Part shown: piece by piece, positions 54,226 through 63,511 of the stretch
How positions within the stretch are numbered: the stretch's first letter is position 1
How the letters are laid out: the number at the start of each line of letters is the position of its first letter
DNA from: Mesobacillus subterraneus
GTDB taxonomy: Bacteria; Bacillota; Bacilli; Bacillales; Cytobacillaceae
Direction of reading: 5' to 3'
DNA length: 64,000 bases
NCBI RefSeq assembly: GCF_003937825.1
Contig: NZ_RSFW01000014.1
Coordinates: 248,001-312,000 of the forward strand
Notes under the pieces: generated by a model
What the model saw: the letters and a program-made list of their open reading frames with translations, nothing else
What the model was told of the DNA's origin: nothing
Database searches by the model: none
Translations under genes and position numbers: made by a program

Positions 54226-54804
54226 ATGAAAAAAATAATCGATAAAATCCTTGAATTCAATGGCCCGGTGGAAAATTATAAACAAAGCGGACTAACGCTT
54301 GTTTATCTATCAAAAGAATTAAAAGAGGATCGGAACATCGTTTTTCCCGACAATGTTGCTCATGCTTTTTTTGCTCCTGCCACGGATGAATCTATATTGA
54401 CGCTGGAAAAAGAAAATCAGCACCAGTTCCCTGAAGTCTACAAAGAACTGATCAAAGAATGCAACGGTTTTTCCCTTGAATCAGGCTGCCTCTCCCTCTT
54501 TGGCCTGCCACTCGGGTTGTGGGAAGGTTTTTCCCAAAAAGAAAAAGCGTTTTTCGGGATGGATGTCATTTATATAAATCAATCCTATGCTCCCAGAAAA
54601 ATCGCAAACAAGTATTTCATCATCGGCAGGGACTATTACAACGGCAATTGGATCGGCATCAATGACAACAAAATTCATGTAATCAATAAATATGGGAAGC
54701 TGCTCGGCGAGGTCGATTTTATCGCGGAGATTTTGGAGTCGGTTGAGGAGTATAGCCGGAACGCTGAAGAAACAATAGCCTATATTAAGGATCAATATAA
54801 ATAA
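54226..54804 (+). CDS. SMI1/KNR4 (SUKH) family protein
   Basis: A 192-residue SUKH-fold protein: ILTLEKENQHQFPEVYKELIKECNGF (about 66-91) is the family opening, followed by FFGMDVIYINQS, IIGRDYYNGNWIGIN and a helical end. SUKH proteins are mostly immunity proteins of contact toxins, but single copies also act as general regulators. No toxin gene is adjacent. It is divergent from the chemoreceptor and followed by a bidirectional terminator. Confidence 0.85.
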   Translation: MKKIIDKILEFNGPVENYKQSGLTLVYLSKELKEDRNIVFPDNVAHAFFAPATDESILTLEKENQHQFPEVYKELIKECNGFSLESGCLSLFGLPLGLWEGFSQKEKAFFGMDVIYINQSYAPRKIANKYFIIGRDYYNGNWIGINDNKIHVINKYGKLLGEVDFIAEILESVEEYSRNAEETIAYIKDQYK

Positions 54805-54835
54805 CGCCTGGATTCAAGAAAAATCCAGGCGTTTT
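54803..54835. terminator. Bidirectional terminator
   Basis: AACGCCTGGATT/AATCCAGGCGTT stem with T-rich right flank. Confidence 0.88.
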
Positions 54836-54839
54836 AAAA

Positions 54840-56309
54840 TCAACCAATCTTCTTTTCTTTATCTCTCTCCACCTTATCCTCATAAAACAACGCAAAGTCC
54901 GGATCGATTTTTCCGATTCCAAGATATCTTGCTTTGTAATCCTTCAAAAGGGCGAAGAACTGCTTGCCGAGGATGAGGATGACTACGACGTTGATGAAGG
55001 TAGGAATGGCAGATGAGATGTCCGCGAAATACCAGACCGTCTGTCCCGGCAAACCGAATGCGACTCCGTACACGACCATCAATGTTCCCGGGATTGGGTA
55101 TAAATAGATGAACGTTTTCAGAATCCTGTTTTTTACCTTTGTCTTTCCTTTTAAAAGGTGGCGCAGGACGATTTCGTAATAAGAGTACCAGCCTGTCACT
55201 GTTGTCAGACCGAACAACAGGATCGACAGGGCAATCGTGATGCGGCCGAATGAACCGATCCCCGTTTCAAATGCCGTGAGCGTCAGGTCAGCTCCAGTCA
55301 AACCAGTTGACCACGCACCGGTGATGATGATTGTGAACGCGGTGATCGATGATACGATAATCGTATCAATGAATACCTCAAAAGCACCCCAGATGCCCTG
55401 TTTTACCGGGTGGTCGACCTTCGCAGTCGAGTGAATCATCGGAGAAGTTCCCCAGCCCGCTTCGTTACTGTAAACCGAGCGCGCCATTCCCATGCGGATC
55501 ACCTGGGCCACTGCCGCACCGGCAAAGCCGCCCACCGCAGCCGTTCCGCCAAATGCTCCGTCGAAAATCAGCGCAAAGACGTCGCCCATCTGGGTAATAT
55601 TCGAAATGATGATGAATAGCCCTGCCACCACATAGAACAGAACCATCGCCGGAACAAGCTTCGACGCCAGCTTTCCAATATGCTTGATGCCGCCCCAGAC
55701 AACAAAATAGACCAGGATCGAGAAGATGATCGATGCCGGAATCATCCCGATATCAAAAGTAGAGCTGATCGCTTCAGAGATTGTGTAATTCTGCATCGTA
55801 ATAAAGAATGTTGAAAAAATACCGAATCCGAAAATGACCGCCGGGAAAATCCAGAATTTAAAATTGCGTTCTTCACCGAGTCCTTTTTCCATGTAATAAG
55901 TCGGCCCGCCATACGGGTCGCCATTTTCATCTGTGGTTCGGTAATAAACCGAAAGGGTAACCTCAACTGTCTTGATGATCATTCCAAGCAGGGCGGTCAT
56001 CCACATCCAGAAAATCGCGCCAGGTCCCCCGACCGCGATGGCCGTGGCCACACCGCCGATATTGGCGACACCAACAGATCCACCGATCGCTGTCGATACC
56101 GCTTCAAAGGATGAGATAACCCCTTTTTTCCCATCCTCTGTTTTTTCCTTTTTAAACATGCTGCTGAAGGTCGCCTTCAGGATATGTGGCAGGTGCCTGA
56201 ACTGAAAGAAGCCGCTTCCGATTGTAAAATAAAGCCCGACAAAAACCATTGTGAGGATTAACGGCAATCCCCATAAAAATGCTGATAAACTTGATAACAC
56301 GTGATCCAT
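54840..56309 (-). CDS. AGCS-family alanine/glycine:cation symporter
   Basis: A 489-residue symporter (AlsT/AgcS type) with about 11 membrane helices. Family phrases: GGSVGVANIGGVATAIAVGGPGAIFWMW (about 76-103), GGPTYYMEKG, and MARSVYSNEAGWGTSPMIH (about 274-292). It imports alanine or glycine with Na+ or H+. AAGGGGAG precedes the ATG. It follows the amidohydrolase by 47 bases, a likely operon. Confidence 0.94.
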   Translation of the reverse strand: MDHVLSSLSAFLWGLPLILTMVFVGLYFTIGSGFFQFRHLPHILKATFSSMFKKEKTEDGKKGVISSFEAVSTAIGGSVGVANIGGVATAIAVGGPGAIFWMWMTALLGMIIKTVEVTLSVYYRTTDENGDPYGGPTYYMEKGLGEERNFKFWIFPAVIFGFGIFSTFFITMQNYTISEAISSTFDIGMIPASIIFSILVYFVVWGGIKHIGKLASKLVPAMVLFYVVAGLFIIISNITQMGDVFALIFDGAFGGTAAVGGFAGAAVAQVIRMGMARSVYSNEAGWGTSPMIHSTAKVDHPVKQGIWGAFEVFIDTIIVSSITAFTIIITGAWSTGLTGADLTLTAFETGIGSFGRITIALSILLFGLTTVTGWYSYYEIVLRHLLKGKTKVKNRILKTFIYLYPIPGTLMVVYGVAFGLPGQTVWYFADISSAIPTFINVVVILILGKQFFALLKDYKARYLGIGKIDPDFALFYEDKVERDKEKKIG

Positions 56310-56356
56310 GATGTCTCCCCTTTGCTGTTAGTTGATCATTAATTTCTCCGCTGATG

Positions 56357-57952
56357 TTAATTCTTGCGATACTTAATCTCCCCGCCAATGATCGTCATGT
56401 CGATGTCCATCGCTAAAAGTTCATCTGGATCTGCCATTTCAAATGGATTTGCAGAGTAAACTGTCATATCGGCTAATTTTCCGCGTGCGATTGTTCCTTT
56501 TACTGTCTCTTCATTCGTTGGGTACGCACCCAGCTCGGTGAACAAGCGGAAAGCTTCCACCATCGACAGCTTCTGCTCTGGCACATAACCTTCATGGTTT
56601 TCACCAGGCTTTTTGCGTGTCACGGCTGCATGGATTCCGAGGATTGGATCAACCGGCTCGACCGGAGAGTCAGAGCCGCCAGCGCAAATGACGCCAGCCT
56701 CCATCAACGTTTTCCAAGCATAGGATAGCTTGATCCGCTTTTCGCCAAGGCGCTCCTGTACCCAAGGGAAATCGCTGGCAATGAAGCGCGGCTGGATATC
56801 GGCGATCCGGCTCGGTGCTTTCAGGCGCGGAATCAGTTCCTCCCGCAGAACTTGTGCATGGATCAGCCGGTCGCGATAGGCTGCTGCAGGAAATTGATCG
56901 AGCACGTCGAGCACATTTTCGAGGGCCTTGTCGCCAATCGTATGGACCGCAATCGGCATGTCCAGTTCCCTTGCACCCCGGACAATTTCATACATCTGTT
57001 CCTGGTCATACATCGCATCGCCGTAATGGCCCGGTGCGTCGCTATATTCCTCTGACAGCAGCGCCGTTCTTCTTCCGAAAGCTCCGTCAGCAAAAATTTT
57101 AACAGCGCCTATGATCAGCGTATCATTGCCATAGCCCGTGTACATTCCGGCTTCTTTTAAATCGGTTAAGAATTCATGGTTGATCAGCAGGTTGCTGCGC
57201 AAGCCCACTTGTTCCCCGTTCAGCAGTTCATTGAAAATATTCCATGTCATTTCAAGACCGCCAAGATAGAGCGGGTCATTCGTATGGACGCTCGTCAGCC
57301 CCTTGCTCATCGCAAAATGCATCGTCTGGCGCATCGCGTTTTTCCAATCATCGTACGAGCGTTCAGGAATATGCTGCCTGATCAGGTTCATCGCCGATTC
57401 CAGGAACAGTCCGGTCGGCTGCTTCGTCCATTCATCCAACACGATCGTTCCGCCTTCCGGAACCGAAATCGCCGGATGATAGCCGCTCACTTCAAGCGCC
57501 TTGCTGTTCACGATGGCCGCATGAAGGCAGGTCCTCGTCATAAACAGCGGGTTGGCCGGTGCCACATAATCCAGCTCCGCAATCGTAGGGATGGTACCGT
57601 CTGTAAAAAGGTTCTCATCCCAGCTGCTGCCGACAATCCACTGGCCTGGCTCAAGCTGACTGGCTTTTTCCTGAATTTTAGCGAGCATGTCATGCTTGGA
57701 GGTGACGCCGACAAAATCAAGATTGATAAAACTGTCGGCCATGATGGATAGATGAAGGTGGCTGTCAATCAAGCCTGGAGTCGCAGTCTTTCCCTCCAGG
57801 TCGATGATTTGCGTGTGGCTGCCCCATTGCAGCACCATATCAGCTGAAGTTCCCATATCGATGAATCGGCCATTTTCAATGACGACCGCTTGTACAATCG
57901 GATTGCGTGAATTGAACGTATAAATTGTTCCGTTCGTATAGATGGTTCTCAA
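56357..57952 (-). CDS. Amidohydrolase (YtcJ family)
   Basis: A 531-residue metal-dependent amidohydrolase with the HxH motif DSHLHLS (about 63-69), Lys in GAVKIFADGAFG, His in AVHTIGDKAL and Asp in GGSDSPVEP. YtcJ-type enzymes cleave formyl or acyl amides. Paired with an alanine/glycine symporter, it may help use amides or N-acyl amino acids (inference). The start is TTG 57952 with AAAGGAG upstream. Confidence 0.92.
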   Translation of the reverse strand: MRTIYTNGTIYTFNSRNPIVQAVVIENGRFIDMGTSADMVLQWGSHTQIIDLEGKTATPGLIDSHLHLSIMADSFINLDFVGVTSKHDMLAKIQEKASQLEPGQWIVGSSWDENLFTDGTIPTIAELDYVAPANPLFMTRTCLHAAIVNSKALEVSGYHPAISVPEGGTIVLDEWTKQPTGLFLESAMNLIRQHIPERSYDDWKNAMRQTMHFAMSKGLTSVHTNDPLYLGGLEMTWNIFNELLNGEQVGLRSNLLINHEFLTDLKEAGMYTGYGNDTLIIGAVKIFADGAFGRRTALLSEEYSDAPGHYGDAMYDQEQMYEIVRGARELDMPIAVHTIGDKALENVLDVLDQFPAAAYRDRLIHAQVLREELIPRLKAPSRIADIQPRFIASDFPWVQERLGEKRIKLSYAWKTLMEAGVICAGGSDSPVEPVDPILGIHAAVTRKKPGENHEGYVPEQKLSMVEAFRLFTELGAYPTNEETVKGTIARGKLADMTVYSANPFEMADPDELLAMDIDMTIIGGEIKYRKN

Positions 57953-58072
57953 GATGATTCTCTCCTTTGGTAAAAGTGAGCCAGATCATGCTTGAAAAAT
58001 GTTCGAAGTGCGCATACGGATGTATGCAAAAGGAGTTTGAAAGAAGGGGATAGTGGAAAAGCTCTAGCATGC

Positions 58073-58113
58073 AAAAAAGCAATGATAGAAAATAACCTAT
58101 CATTGCTTTTTAC
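58073..58113. terminator. Bidirectional hairpin
   Basis: AAAAAGCAATGATA/TATCATTGCTTTTT around a 10-base loop, with A- and T-runs built into the stem. It meets the stop of the 49-codon frame below. Confidence 0.75.
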
Positions 58114-58249
58114 AATATACGTTATCCTCCATTTCGATCAGTAGTTCTCCATGCACAAAAACAAGCATGACAGTCTGCTCCTTATTCAGGAAGCATCCCA
58201 GCAGTAACCAGTTTGACCCTGGCCACGCTTCGGCAAACAACCCTTTCAT
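58100..58249 (-). CDS. Possible small protein (49 codons)
   Basis: A minus-strand frame starting at ATG 58249 (weak GGTGG before it) reads KGLFAEAWPGSNWLLLGCFL, then QTVMLVFVHGELLIEMEDNVYCKKQ, and stops inside a strong hairpin. An inner ATG at 58165 (22 codons) has a better AAGGAG site. The sequence looks protein-like, perhaps the remnant of a larger gene. Beyond this, 57953-58437 holds nothing I can name. Confidence 0.35.
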   Translation of the reverse strand: MKGLFAEAWPGSNWLLLGCFLNKEQTVMLVFVHGELLIEMEDNVYCKKQ

Positions 58250-58400
58250 CCACCATCAACGATGTCATACTCCGATGGACTACTCTTGTTATTCGCTCCT
58301 CTACCTCACCGATCTGATAAGATCATATGAAATTACCGTTAATACTATCAGAATATAAATTATATGACAATAGGAAATTTCTGAAAACGAAAGCAATCTC

Positions 58401-58429
58401 AAAAGAGCCAGACCGCGAATGCCTGGCTC
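58401..58429 (-). terminator. Terminator of the beta-propeller gene
   Basis: GAGCCAG/CTGGCTC stem with an 11-base loop; on the minus strand TTTT follows. Confidence 0.75.
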
Positions 58430-58437
58430 CAACTTCA

Positions 58438-60630
58438 TCATTCCCGCTCGCTCTTGCCGAATTCCAGCTTTCCTATCTGTTGATAACTGCCCATTTTATA
58501 GCTGCTTACCCCTCCCGGCGATATAGCGTACAGAGTATCACCGATATACAGCAGGCGCTGGATTTGGCTCTCCCAATCTTCGTAATATGGCATATCACCT
58601 TCGATGTGGGAAACCTTTGACTTCAGCTTGAATCCGGTCGCAGGATCGATGCTGTAAATATATGCCCCTTGATACTCAAAAATCGATTCGAATTCGTTCT
58701 TCTCGCTGTTCCGGTAAACGGAAACCGGGAAGGCGAAAATGTCTTTATCTTTATTGAAAAGCAAGGCTTTATGGTCATAGTTCAGCGGCGAATACGTCCC
58801 CCTGCCGCCGATGATTTCCGTGAATTTCTCTTTAGGGTTCGTCATATCGCTGACATCGAACAGCGAAATCTTCACCCCATCAGTCAGGATCCGCGGCTGG
58901 GAGGAACCTTTTTCCGCAACGATCTTTGTATCCTGGCCGAAGCCGATGATGTGGTTTTCATCATATGGATGCAGGTAATTGCTGAATCCAGGTATTTTCA
59001 GTTCGCCAAGCACCTTCGGATTGGCCGGATCACTTGCATCAAACACAAACAGCGGGTCGGTTTCTTTGAAGGTAACCATGTAAATTCGGTCGCCCATGAA
59101 CCTCGCTGAATAAATCCTTTCACCCTTTGCCAGACCTTCAATCTTGCCGGTCTCTTTTAGGTTTTTATCCAAAATGTACAGATGGTTGGACGACGGCCGC
59201 TTCTCATCCCAGGCATAGCCTTTCGTCGTCACCACACGGAAAAAGCCGTTGTGCTCATCCATTGAGAACTGGTTCAGCACCGTCCCCGGCACGGTCGCAG
59301 AGCTGTGGTATGTCACCTTCATGCCATTGATCGCAAATTTGTGGACATCGGTGTCCGGAGCCATCACGCCGCGGTCTTCAAATTCCATCTCTCCGTAATT
59401 CTGGACAGCCAGATACAGGTTTTCCTTGTTCATGTAAATTTGGTTGCCGCTGCCCAAGTACGTCGCGATGGCCACTTCCTTCTTAGGCTGATCAAGGTCA
59501 AGCGCGCCAATCATCGTATAGTTCGGCTCGCGTGATTGAGGGAAATAATGTATCTCATCATACCCGATTGTTTTTTCCTCGGAATTGTGGATGCTGTCGG
59601 TGAACTTCGGCCTGATATCGATGTCCCGCTCCTCCTTCAGCAGCCAATAATCCGGATAATGCTGCGTGATGAAATATACGAGATTATCAACCTTCCTGGC
59701 CGACATAAAGGAACCCTCCAGGCTGACCTCACGGATTTGCTTTGGCTTCGCCGGGTTTTCGACATTGTAGATCAGCACTTTTGTTGAAAAACTCATAGGT
59801 GCGATTTTTGTATCTTTTGCCTGCTTTTCGTAAGGCTTATAGTGGTTAAAATACTGTTGCCCAATGACCAACAATTGCTGATCCCCCAGGAAAAGCTGGT
59901 TTGGTGAAAAGGTCTCATCATACTTAATCGTTGAAAGCAGCTTCATCTGGCCGCCAGGTACGGCCCCAATGATCCTCACCCGATCATGCTCAGCCTGGAA
60001 AATGCTCTTGCCATCTGTTTTGACAATATCCGCTTCATCGACTCCCTGGACCTGCACATTGGTTCTCGAAACATCACCGCCGCCTGCTTTGTCCGCGCTC
60101 GATGACTCCGTCGCCTTATCCTCGGTGGCTGACAACGACTCTTTCACCGTGCGGAACCAGCCATGGGATTTCTGTTGCTCCTTTATGATTTCCTCAAAAT
60201 AGCTCGCCAGTTTCTCCTGCGAGCCGACAACTGGCAGTGTCTCCTTAACAACAAACTTCCACGCCTGCGGAGATTTCAACTCCCTCCCCAAAGCGGATTG
60301 TATTCCTTTTTTAAAATGAACCGTAAACACCTTTGATTTCAGATCATAGCCGTTCTCCGGAGGATTGATGTAAATGGTCTTCTGGTCCTCACCCAACTCC
60401 AGCGTGGTGTCCAGCTTCTCTCCCCTGTCATTGGTGATGTAAATCAAATCTTTATCAAGACTTTTCAATGATACTTTCTCGGAAAACTCAAGCTTCCACA
60501 CCTTATTCGGCAGGACCACCTGCTCTCCATCCCACGCATTGACCACTTTAAATTGAGGAAGAGCATAGAACGCCAGCGCAACAATCGAAACAAGAATCAA
60601 ACCGCTCAAAACCCACCATTTTTTCATCAT
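58438..60630 (-). CDS. Secreted beta-propeller domain protein
   Basis: A 730-residue protein. N-terminal membrane anchor or signal (about 5-24), an Ig-like SbsA-type domain (about 30-132), a polar linker, then a large beta-propeller (about 190-725) of the PF09826 kind, opening with TNVQVQGVDEADIVKTDG and holding repeats such as KVLIYNVENPAKPKQI, FVFDASDPANPKVLG and SLFDVSDMTNPKE. The family has no assigned function. AAGGGGG precedes the ATG pair. Confidence 0.9.
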   Translation of the reverse strand: MMKKWWVLSGLILVSIVALAFYALPQFKVVNAWDGEQVVLPNKVWKLEFSEKVSLKSLDKDLIYITNDRGEKLDTTLELGEDQKTIYINPPENGYDLKSKVFTVHFKKGIQSALGRELKSPQAWKFVVKETLPVVGSQEKLASYFEEIIKEQQKSHGWFRTVKESLSATEDKATESSSADKAGGGDVSRTNVQVQGVDEADIVKTDGKSIFQAEHDRVRIIGAVPGGQMKLLSTIKYDETFSPNQLFLGDQQLLVIGQQYFNHYKPYEKQAKDTKIAPMSFSTKVLIYNVENPAKPKQIREVSLEGSFMSARKVDNLVYFITQHYPDYWLLKEERDIDIRPKFTDSIHNSEEKTIGYDEIHYFPQSREPNYTMIGALDLDQPKKEVAIATYLGSGNQIYMNKENLYLAVQNYGEMEFEDRGVMAPDTDVHKFAINGMKVTYHSSATVPGTVLNQFSMDEHNGFFRVVTTKGYAWDEKRPSSNHLYILDKNLKETGKIEGLAKGERIYSARFMGDRIYMVTFKETDPLFVFDASDPANPKVLGELKIPGFSNYLHPYDENHIIGFGQDTKIVAEKGSSQPRILTDGVKISLFDVSDMTNPKEKFTEIIGGRGTYSPLNYDHKALLFNKDKDIFAFPVSVYRNSEKNEFESIFEYQGAYIYSIDPATGFKLKSKVSHIEGDMPYYEDWESQIQRLLYIGDTLYAISPGGVSSYKMGSYQQIGKLEFGKSERE

Positions 60631-60738
60631 TTTTTAACCCCCTTGTAAAATTAGACGGGGTTTCGCAACCGGTGTTTCAGGTTTTAGTAAAAATAATCCA
60701 ATATTGTTGCAAAAAGGGCTGGAAATCAGCGACCCATT

Positions 60739-60880
60739 TTGGCGCGAATCTCTTTTATTGGCGAAATTTCATTTTTATTGGCGAAGTTCACAACTTTATT
60801 GGCGAAAATCAGATTTTATTGGCGAAACCACCTGCTTTATTGGCGAAAATCGATTTTTATTGGCGAACTCCCAGTTGCCT
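60739..60880. repeat. Intergenic array A9: phrase 'TTTATTGGCGAA', 20.4-bp period
   Basis: GGCGAA occurs at 60760, 60780, 60801, 60821, 60842 and 60862, with a decayed copy at about 60740; steps 20, 20, 21, 20, 21, 20. It is the reverse complement of the phrase in array A3 at 20.1 kb. It lies upstream of the beta-propeller gene and 3' of the GGDEF-EAL gene. 60631-60738 shows nothing else. Confidence 0.94.
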
Positions 60881-60929
60881 CCTAAATAAGCTCCTCCCGA
60901 TGCCAGGAAGGGAACTGCTTTATCGGCTA

Positions 60930-61138
60930 AAGAAGTTCCCTGTCAACAACTGCTTTTTCAATGAAAAAAGTTCCCCGTCAACAACTGCTTTTTCAATGAG
61001 AAAAGCTCTCCGTCAATGAACTGTTTTTTCAACGAAAAAAGCTCTCTCCGTCAATGAACTGTTTTTTCAACGAAAAAAGCTCTCTCCGTCAATGAACTGC
61101 TTCTTCAACGAGAAAAGCCCCCTGTTTTTTCAACGAAA
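60930..61138. repeat. Intergenic array A10: 35/38-bp units with inverted CTTTTTCA words
   Basis: GTCAA begins units at 60942, 60977, 61012, 61050 and 61088 (35, 35, 38, 38). Each unit reads GTCAA, AACTG, CTTTTTCAATGAAAAAAG (a self-complementary stretch) and CTCTCC or TTCCCC. The AAAAAGTTCC of the first units resembles the stem of the adjacent terminator. The period does not match whole helical turns, unlike the other arrays. Confidence 0.92.
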
Positions 61139-61172
61139 AAAAGTTCCTCCCACATCAGGAAGGAACTTTCAC
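61139..61172 (-). terminator. Terminator of the GGDEF-EAL gene
   Basis: AAAGTTCCT/AGGAACTTT stem overlapping the stop; on the minus strand TTTT follows. Confidence 0.78.
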
Positions 61173-63335
61173 TTTACTAAACTCTTCTGCCGGGACGGGT
61201 TTGCTGAAGTAATATCCTTGTGCATCGTTGCAATGGTGCTGTTTCAGAAGCGCTAATTGTTCCGCAGTCTCGACGCCCTCGGCGATGACGGACAATCCAA
61301 GATTGTGGGCCATCAGGATGATGGTCGTGGCGATGTTTTCATCACTTTTGTTCTCGGCGATATCTGTCACGAAGCAGCGGTCAATCTTGAGATGATCAAT
61401 CGGAAATTTTTTCAGGTAACTGAGCGAGCTGTAGCCTGTCCCGAAATCGTCAATCGAGATGTTGACGCCTAGCTGCTTCAGTTCATGTAAAATCACGCTT
61501 GCGGACTCCACATCCATTGTCATACTTTCCGTAATCTCGATGGTCAAAAACTCCGGTTCGACCCCGCTCATTTCAAGTGCATCCCTGATCGTTTGAACCA
61601 GGTTCGGCTGGTAAAATTGGCGAATCGACAGGTTCACCGACATCGTCAGGCCAGGCATCCCGCCAGAGTGCCAGTCCCGAAGCTGAAGCAGCGCTGTCCT
61701 CAGAACCCACTCCCCAATCGGGACAATCAACCCCGTCTCTTCGGCGATTGGAATGAATTGATTCGGGGGTACATTCCCACATTTTTCATTGTTCCAGCGA
61801 ATCAGCGCTTCTGCTCCGGTCACCTTATTTTTACAGAGGTTGATGATTGGCTGGTAATGGATTTCGAACTCGCCTCGCTCCAATGCTTTCCGGAGCTCGT
61901 TCTCAATCTGCAATTTTTCCAGCGCCTTCTTATCGAGCATGACGTCATAGCTCTGGAAGGTGTTCCGCCCCTGTTTTTTTGCCTGGTACATCGCGACATC
62001 TGCTTTGCCGATCAGCGTCTCGACACTCTCACCGTCATCCGGGTAAAAGCTCATTCCGATGCTCGTGGTGATATATATTTCCGTGCCATCAATCAGCACA
62101 AGCTCGGACATTTTTCGTAAAATGGCAGCCGCCAATGCCTCCGCATCCTCCCTGGTCGTACGCTCGAGCAAGATCGAAAATTCATCGCCGCCCTGCCTGG
62201 ACAATATGGCACCGTCCCCCAGACAGCTCCTCATCGTTTGTGAAATGTGATGTAGCAGCTTGTCGCCCACCGAATGGCCTAGTGAGTCATTCACAACCTT
62301 AAAGCGATCAAGATCAAGGAACATAATGCAGGCTTTCTCGCCTGATTCCACATTCGCCGAGGCAATCGCTGCCTTTACTTTTTGGTCAAAAAGCCTGCGG
62401 TTCGGCAGCTCCGTCAGTGCATCATGATAGGCCATGAAATCGATTCTGTCCTTTGCCCGGTAATGCTGGATGACCAGGCTCGTGAGGTCGGTTGCCTTTT
62501 GGATGATTTTCCGGTCCTTTTCACGTGGTGAACTGGCTTGGCAGTAATACATCGCGAATATGCCAATCACCTGCTGGTCATCATCAAAAACCGGAGACGA
62601 CCAGCAAGCCCTCAACCCATGGGACAAAGCCAAATCCCGGTAGTCCTTCCACAGGGGATCTGTGCCTATATCCTTCACCACGACTGGCTGCCGCAAATAC
62701 GCGGATGTTCCGCACGAACCGACAGACGGACCAATTGGAATTCCATCCACAGCCTCGTTGTATGCCTTCGGCAAACTCGGAGACGAGCCATGCACCAGTT
62801 TCTGCCCGCTTGGATCTGTCAGCAGGATCGAGCAATGCGCTCCATGCGTGAACTTTTCAATAAAATGAATGATATCATCCAGTACCTTCTGGAAAGGCGC
62901 ACCTTTGGCAATCAGCTGAAGGATTTCGTTTTGTCCGCTTAAAAGGGCCTCGAGCTCTTTTTTCTCCGTCAGGTCCTGGGCGCATCCTACGACACCGAGG
63001 ATTTCATTGCCGTCCTTGATTGGGACCACAGATAGAAATAAATCCACTCGTTCCCCTGTTCCTTTTTTCAAAATCGTCGTTTCAAATCGCTCGCGATTTC
63101 CCTCAAGCACCCGCTTGAAATGCTGTAGCGTTTTCTCGAGCTCATCCTCATGGATCAACGAGACAAAATTCATTTGTAAAATCTCTTCCCGTGAATATCC
63201 CGTCATTTCTTCTGCTGCTTCATTGAATAATGTAAAATTCCCCTCCAGATCCAGCGCGTAGCACCCATCATGATTGTAGTTGAATAACGATTGGTACACA
63301 TCAAAAAGAGAGCTGCTATTTAAATCTGGCACCAT
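61155..63335 (-). CDS. PAS-GAF-GGDEF-EAL cyclic-di-GMP protein
   Basis: A 726-residue soluble protein. PAS about 13-130, GAF about 140-290, GGDEF about 300-460 with intact GGDEF (SRQGGDEFS) but no RxxD inhibitory site (CLGD at that place), EAL about 470-722 with EALIRW, NLS, EITES, DDFGTGYSS, LKID, AEGVET and the AQGYYFSKP end. Both halves keep their active-site residues, so it could make and break cyclic-di-GMP, with PAS/GAF control. It is divergent from the response regulator gene and may act in one pathway with it. Confidence 0.94.
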   Translation of the reverse strand: MVPDLNSSSLFDVYQSLFNYNHDGCYALDLEGNFTLFNEAAEEMTGYSREEILQMNFVSLIHEDELEKTLQHFKRVLEGNRERFETTILKKGTGERVDLFLSVVPIKDGNEILGVVGCAQDLTEKKELEALLSGQNEILQLIAKGAPFQKVLDDIIHFIEKFTHGAHCSILLTDPSGQKLVHGSSPSLPKAYNEAVDGIPIGPSVGSCGTSAYLRQPVVVKDIGTDPLWKDYRDLALSHGLRACWSSPVFDDDQQVIGIFAMYYCQASSPREKDRKIIQKATDLTSLVIQHYRAKDRIDFMAYHDALTELPNRRLFDQKVKAAIASANVESGEKACIMFLDLDRFKVVNDSLGHSVGDKLLHHISQTMRSCLGDGAILSRQGGDEFSILLERTTREDAEALAAAILRKMSELVLIDGTEIYITTSIGMSFYPDDGESVETLIGKADVAMYQAKKQGRNTFQSYDVMLDKKALEKLQIENELRKALERGEFEIHYQPIINLCKNKVTGAEALIRWNNEKCGNVPPNQFIPIAEETGLIVPIGEWVLRTALLQLRDWHSGGMPGLTMSVNLSIRQFYQPNLVQTIRDALEMSGVEPEFLTIEITESMTMDVESASVILHELKQLGVNISIDDFGTGYSSLSYLKKFPIDHLKIDRCFVTDIAENKSDENIATTIILMAHNLGLSVIAEGVETAEQLALLKQHHCNDAQGYYFSKPVPAEEFSKVKVPS

Positions 63336-63448
63336 AAAAAATCACCCATCCCTGGTCAAACCCATTTCTTTCACTATATATCGGCTTTCCCTAACTATGG
63401 TTACACTGGTATTTCTTAACATACAGACGTATTTATTTTTCAACAAGG

Positions 63449-63474
63449 GTTTAAGCACGTGTTAAGATGGGTAT
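63449..63474 (+). promoter_or_regulatory. Sigma-B-type promoter
   Basis: GTTTAA at 63449-63454, a 14-base spacer and GGGTAT at 63469-63474, an exact match to the general-stress sigma-B consensus, 37 bases before the start of the response regulator gene. Confidence 0.85.
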
Positions 63475-63511
63475 ATAAATATGTTGAATCAATGTTGGAG
63501 AGGAATTACAT

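Noticed and set aside
60672-61019. 115-codon frame with repeated FYWR/IGE phrases
   Set aside because: Translation of arrays A9/A10; no start signal.
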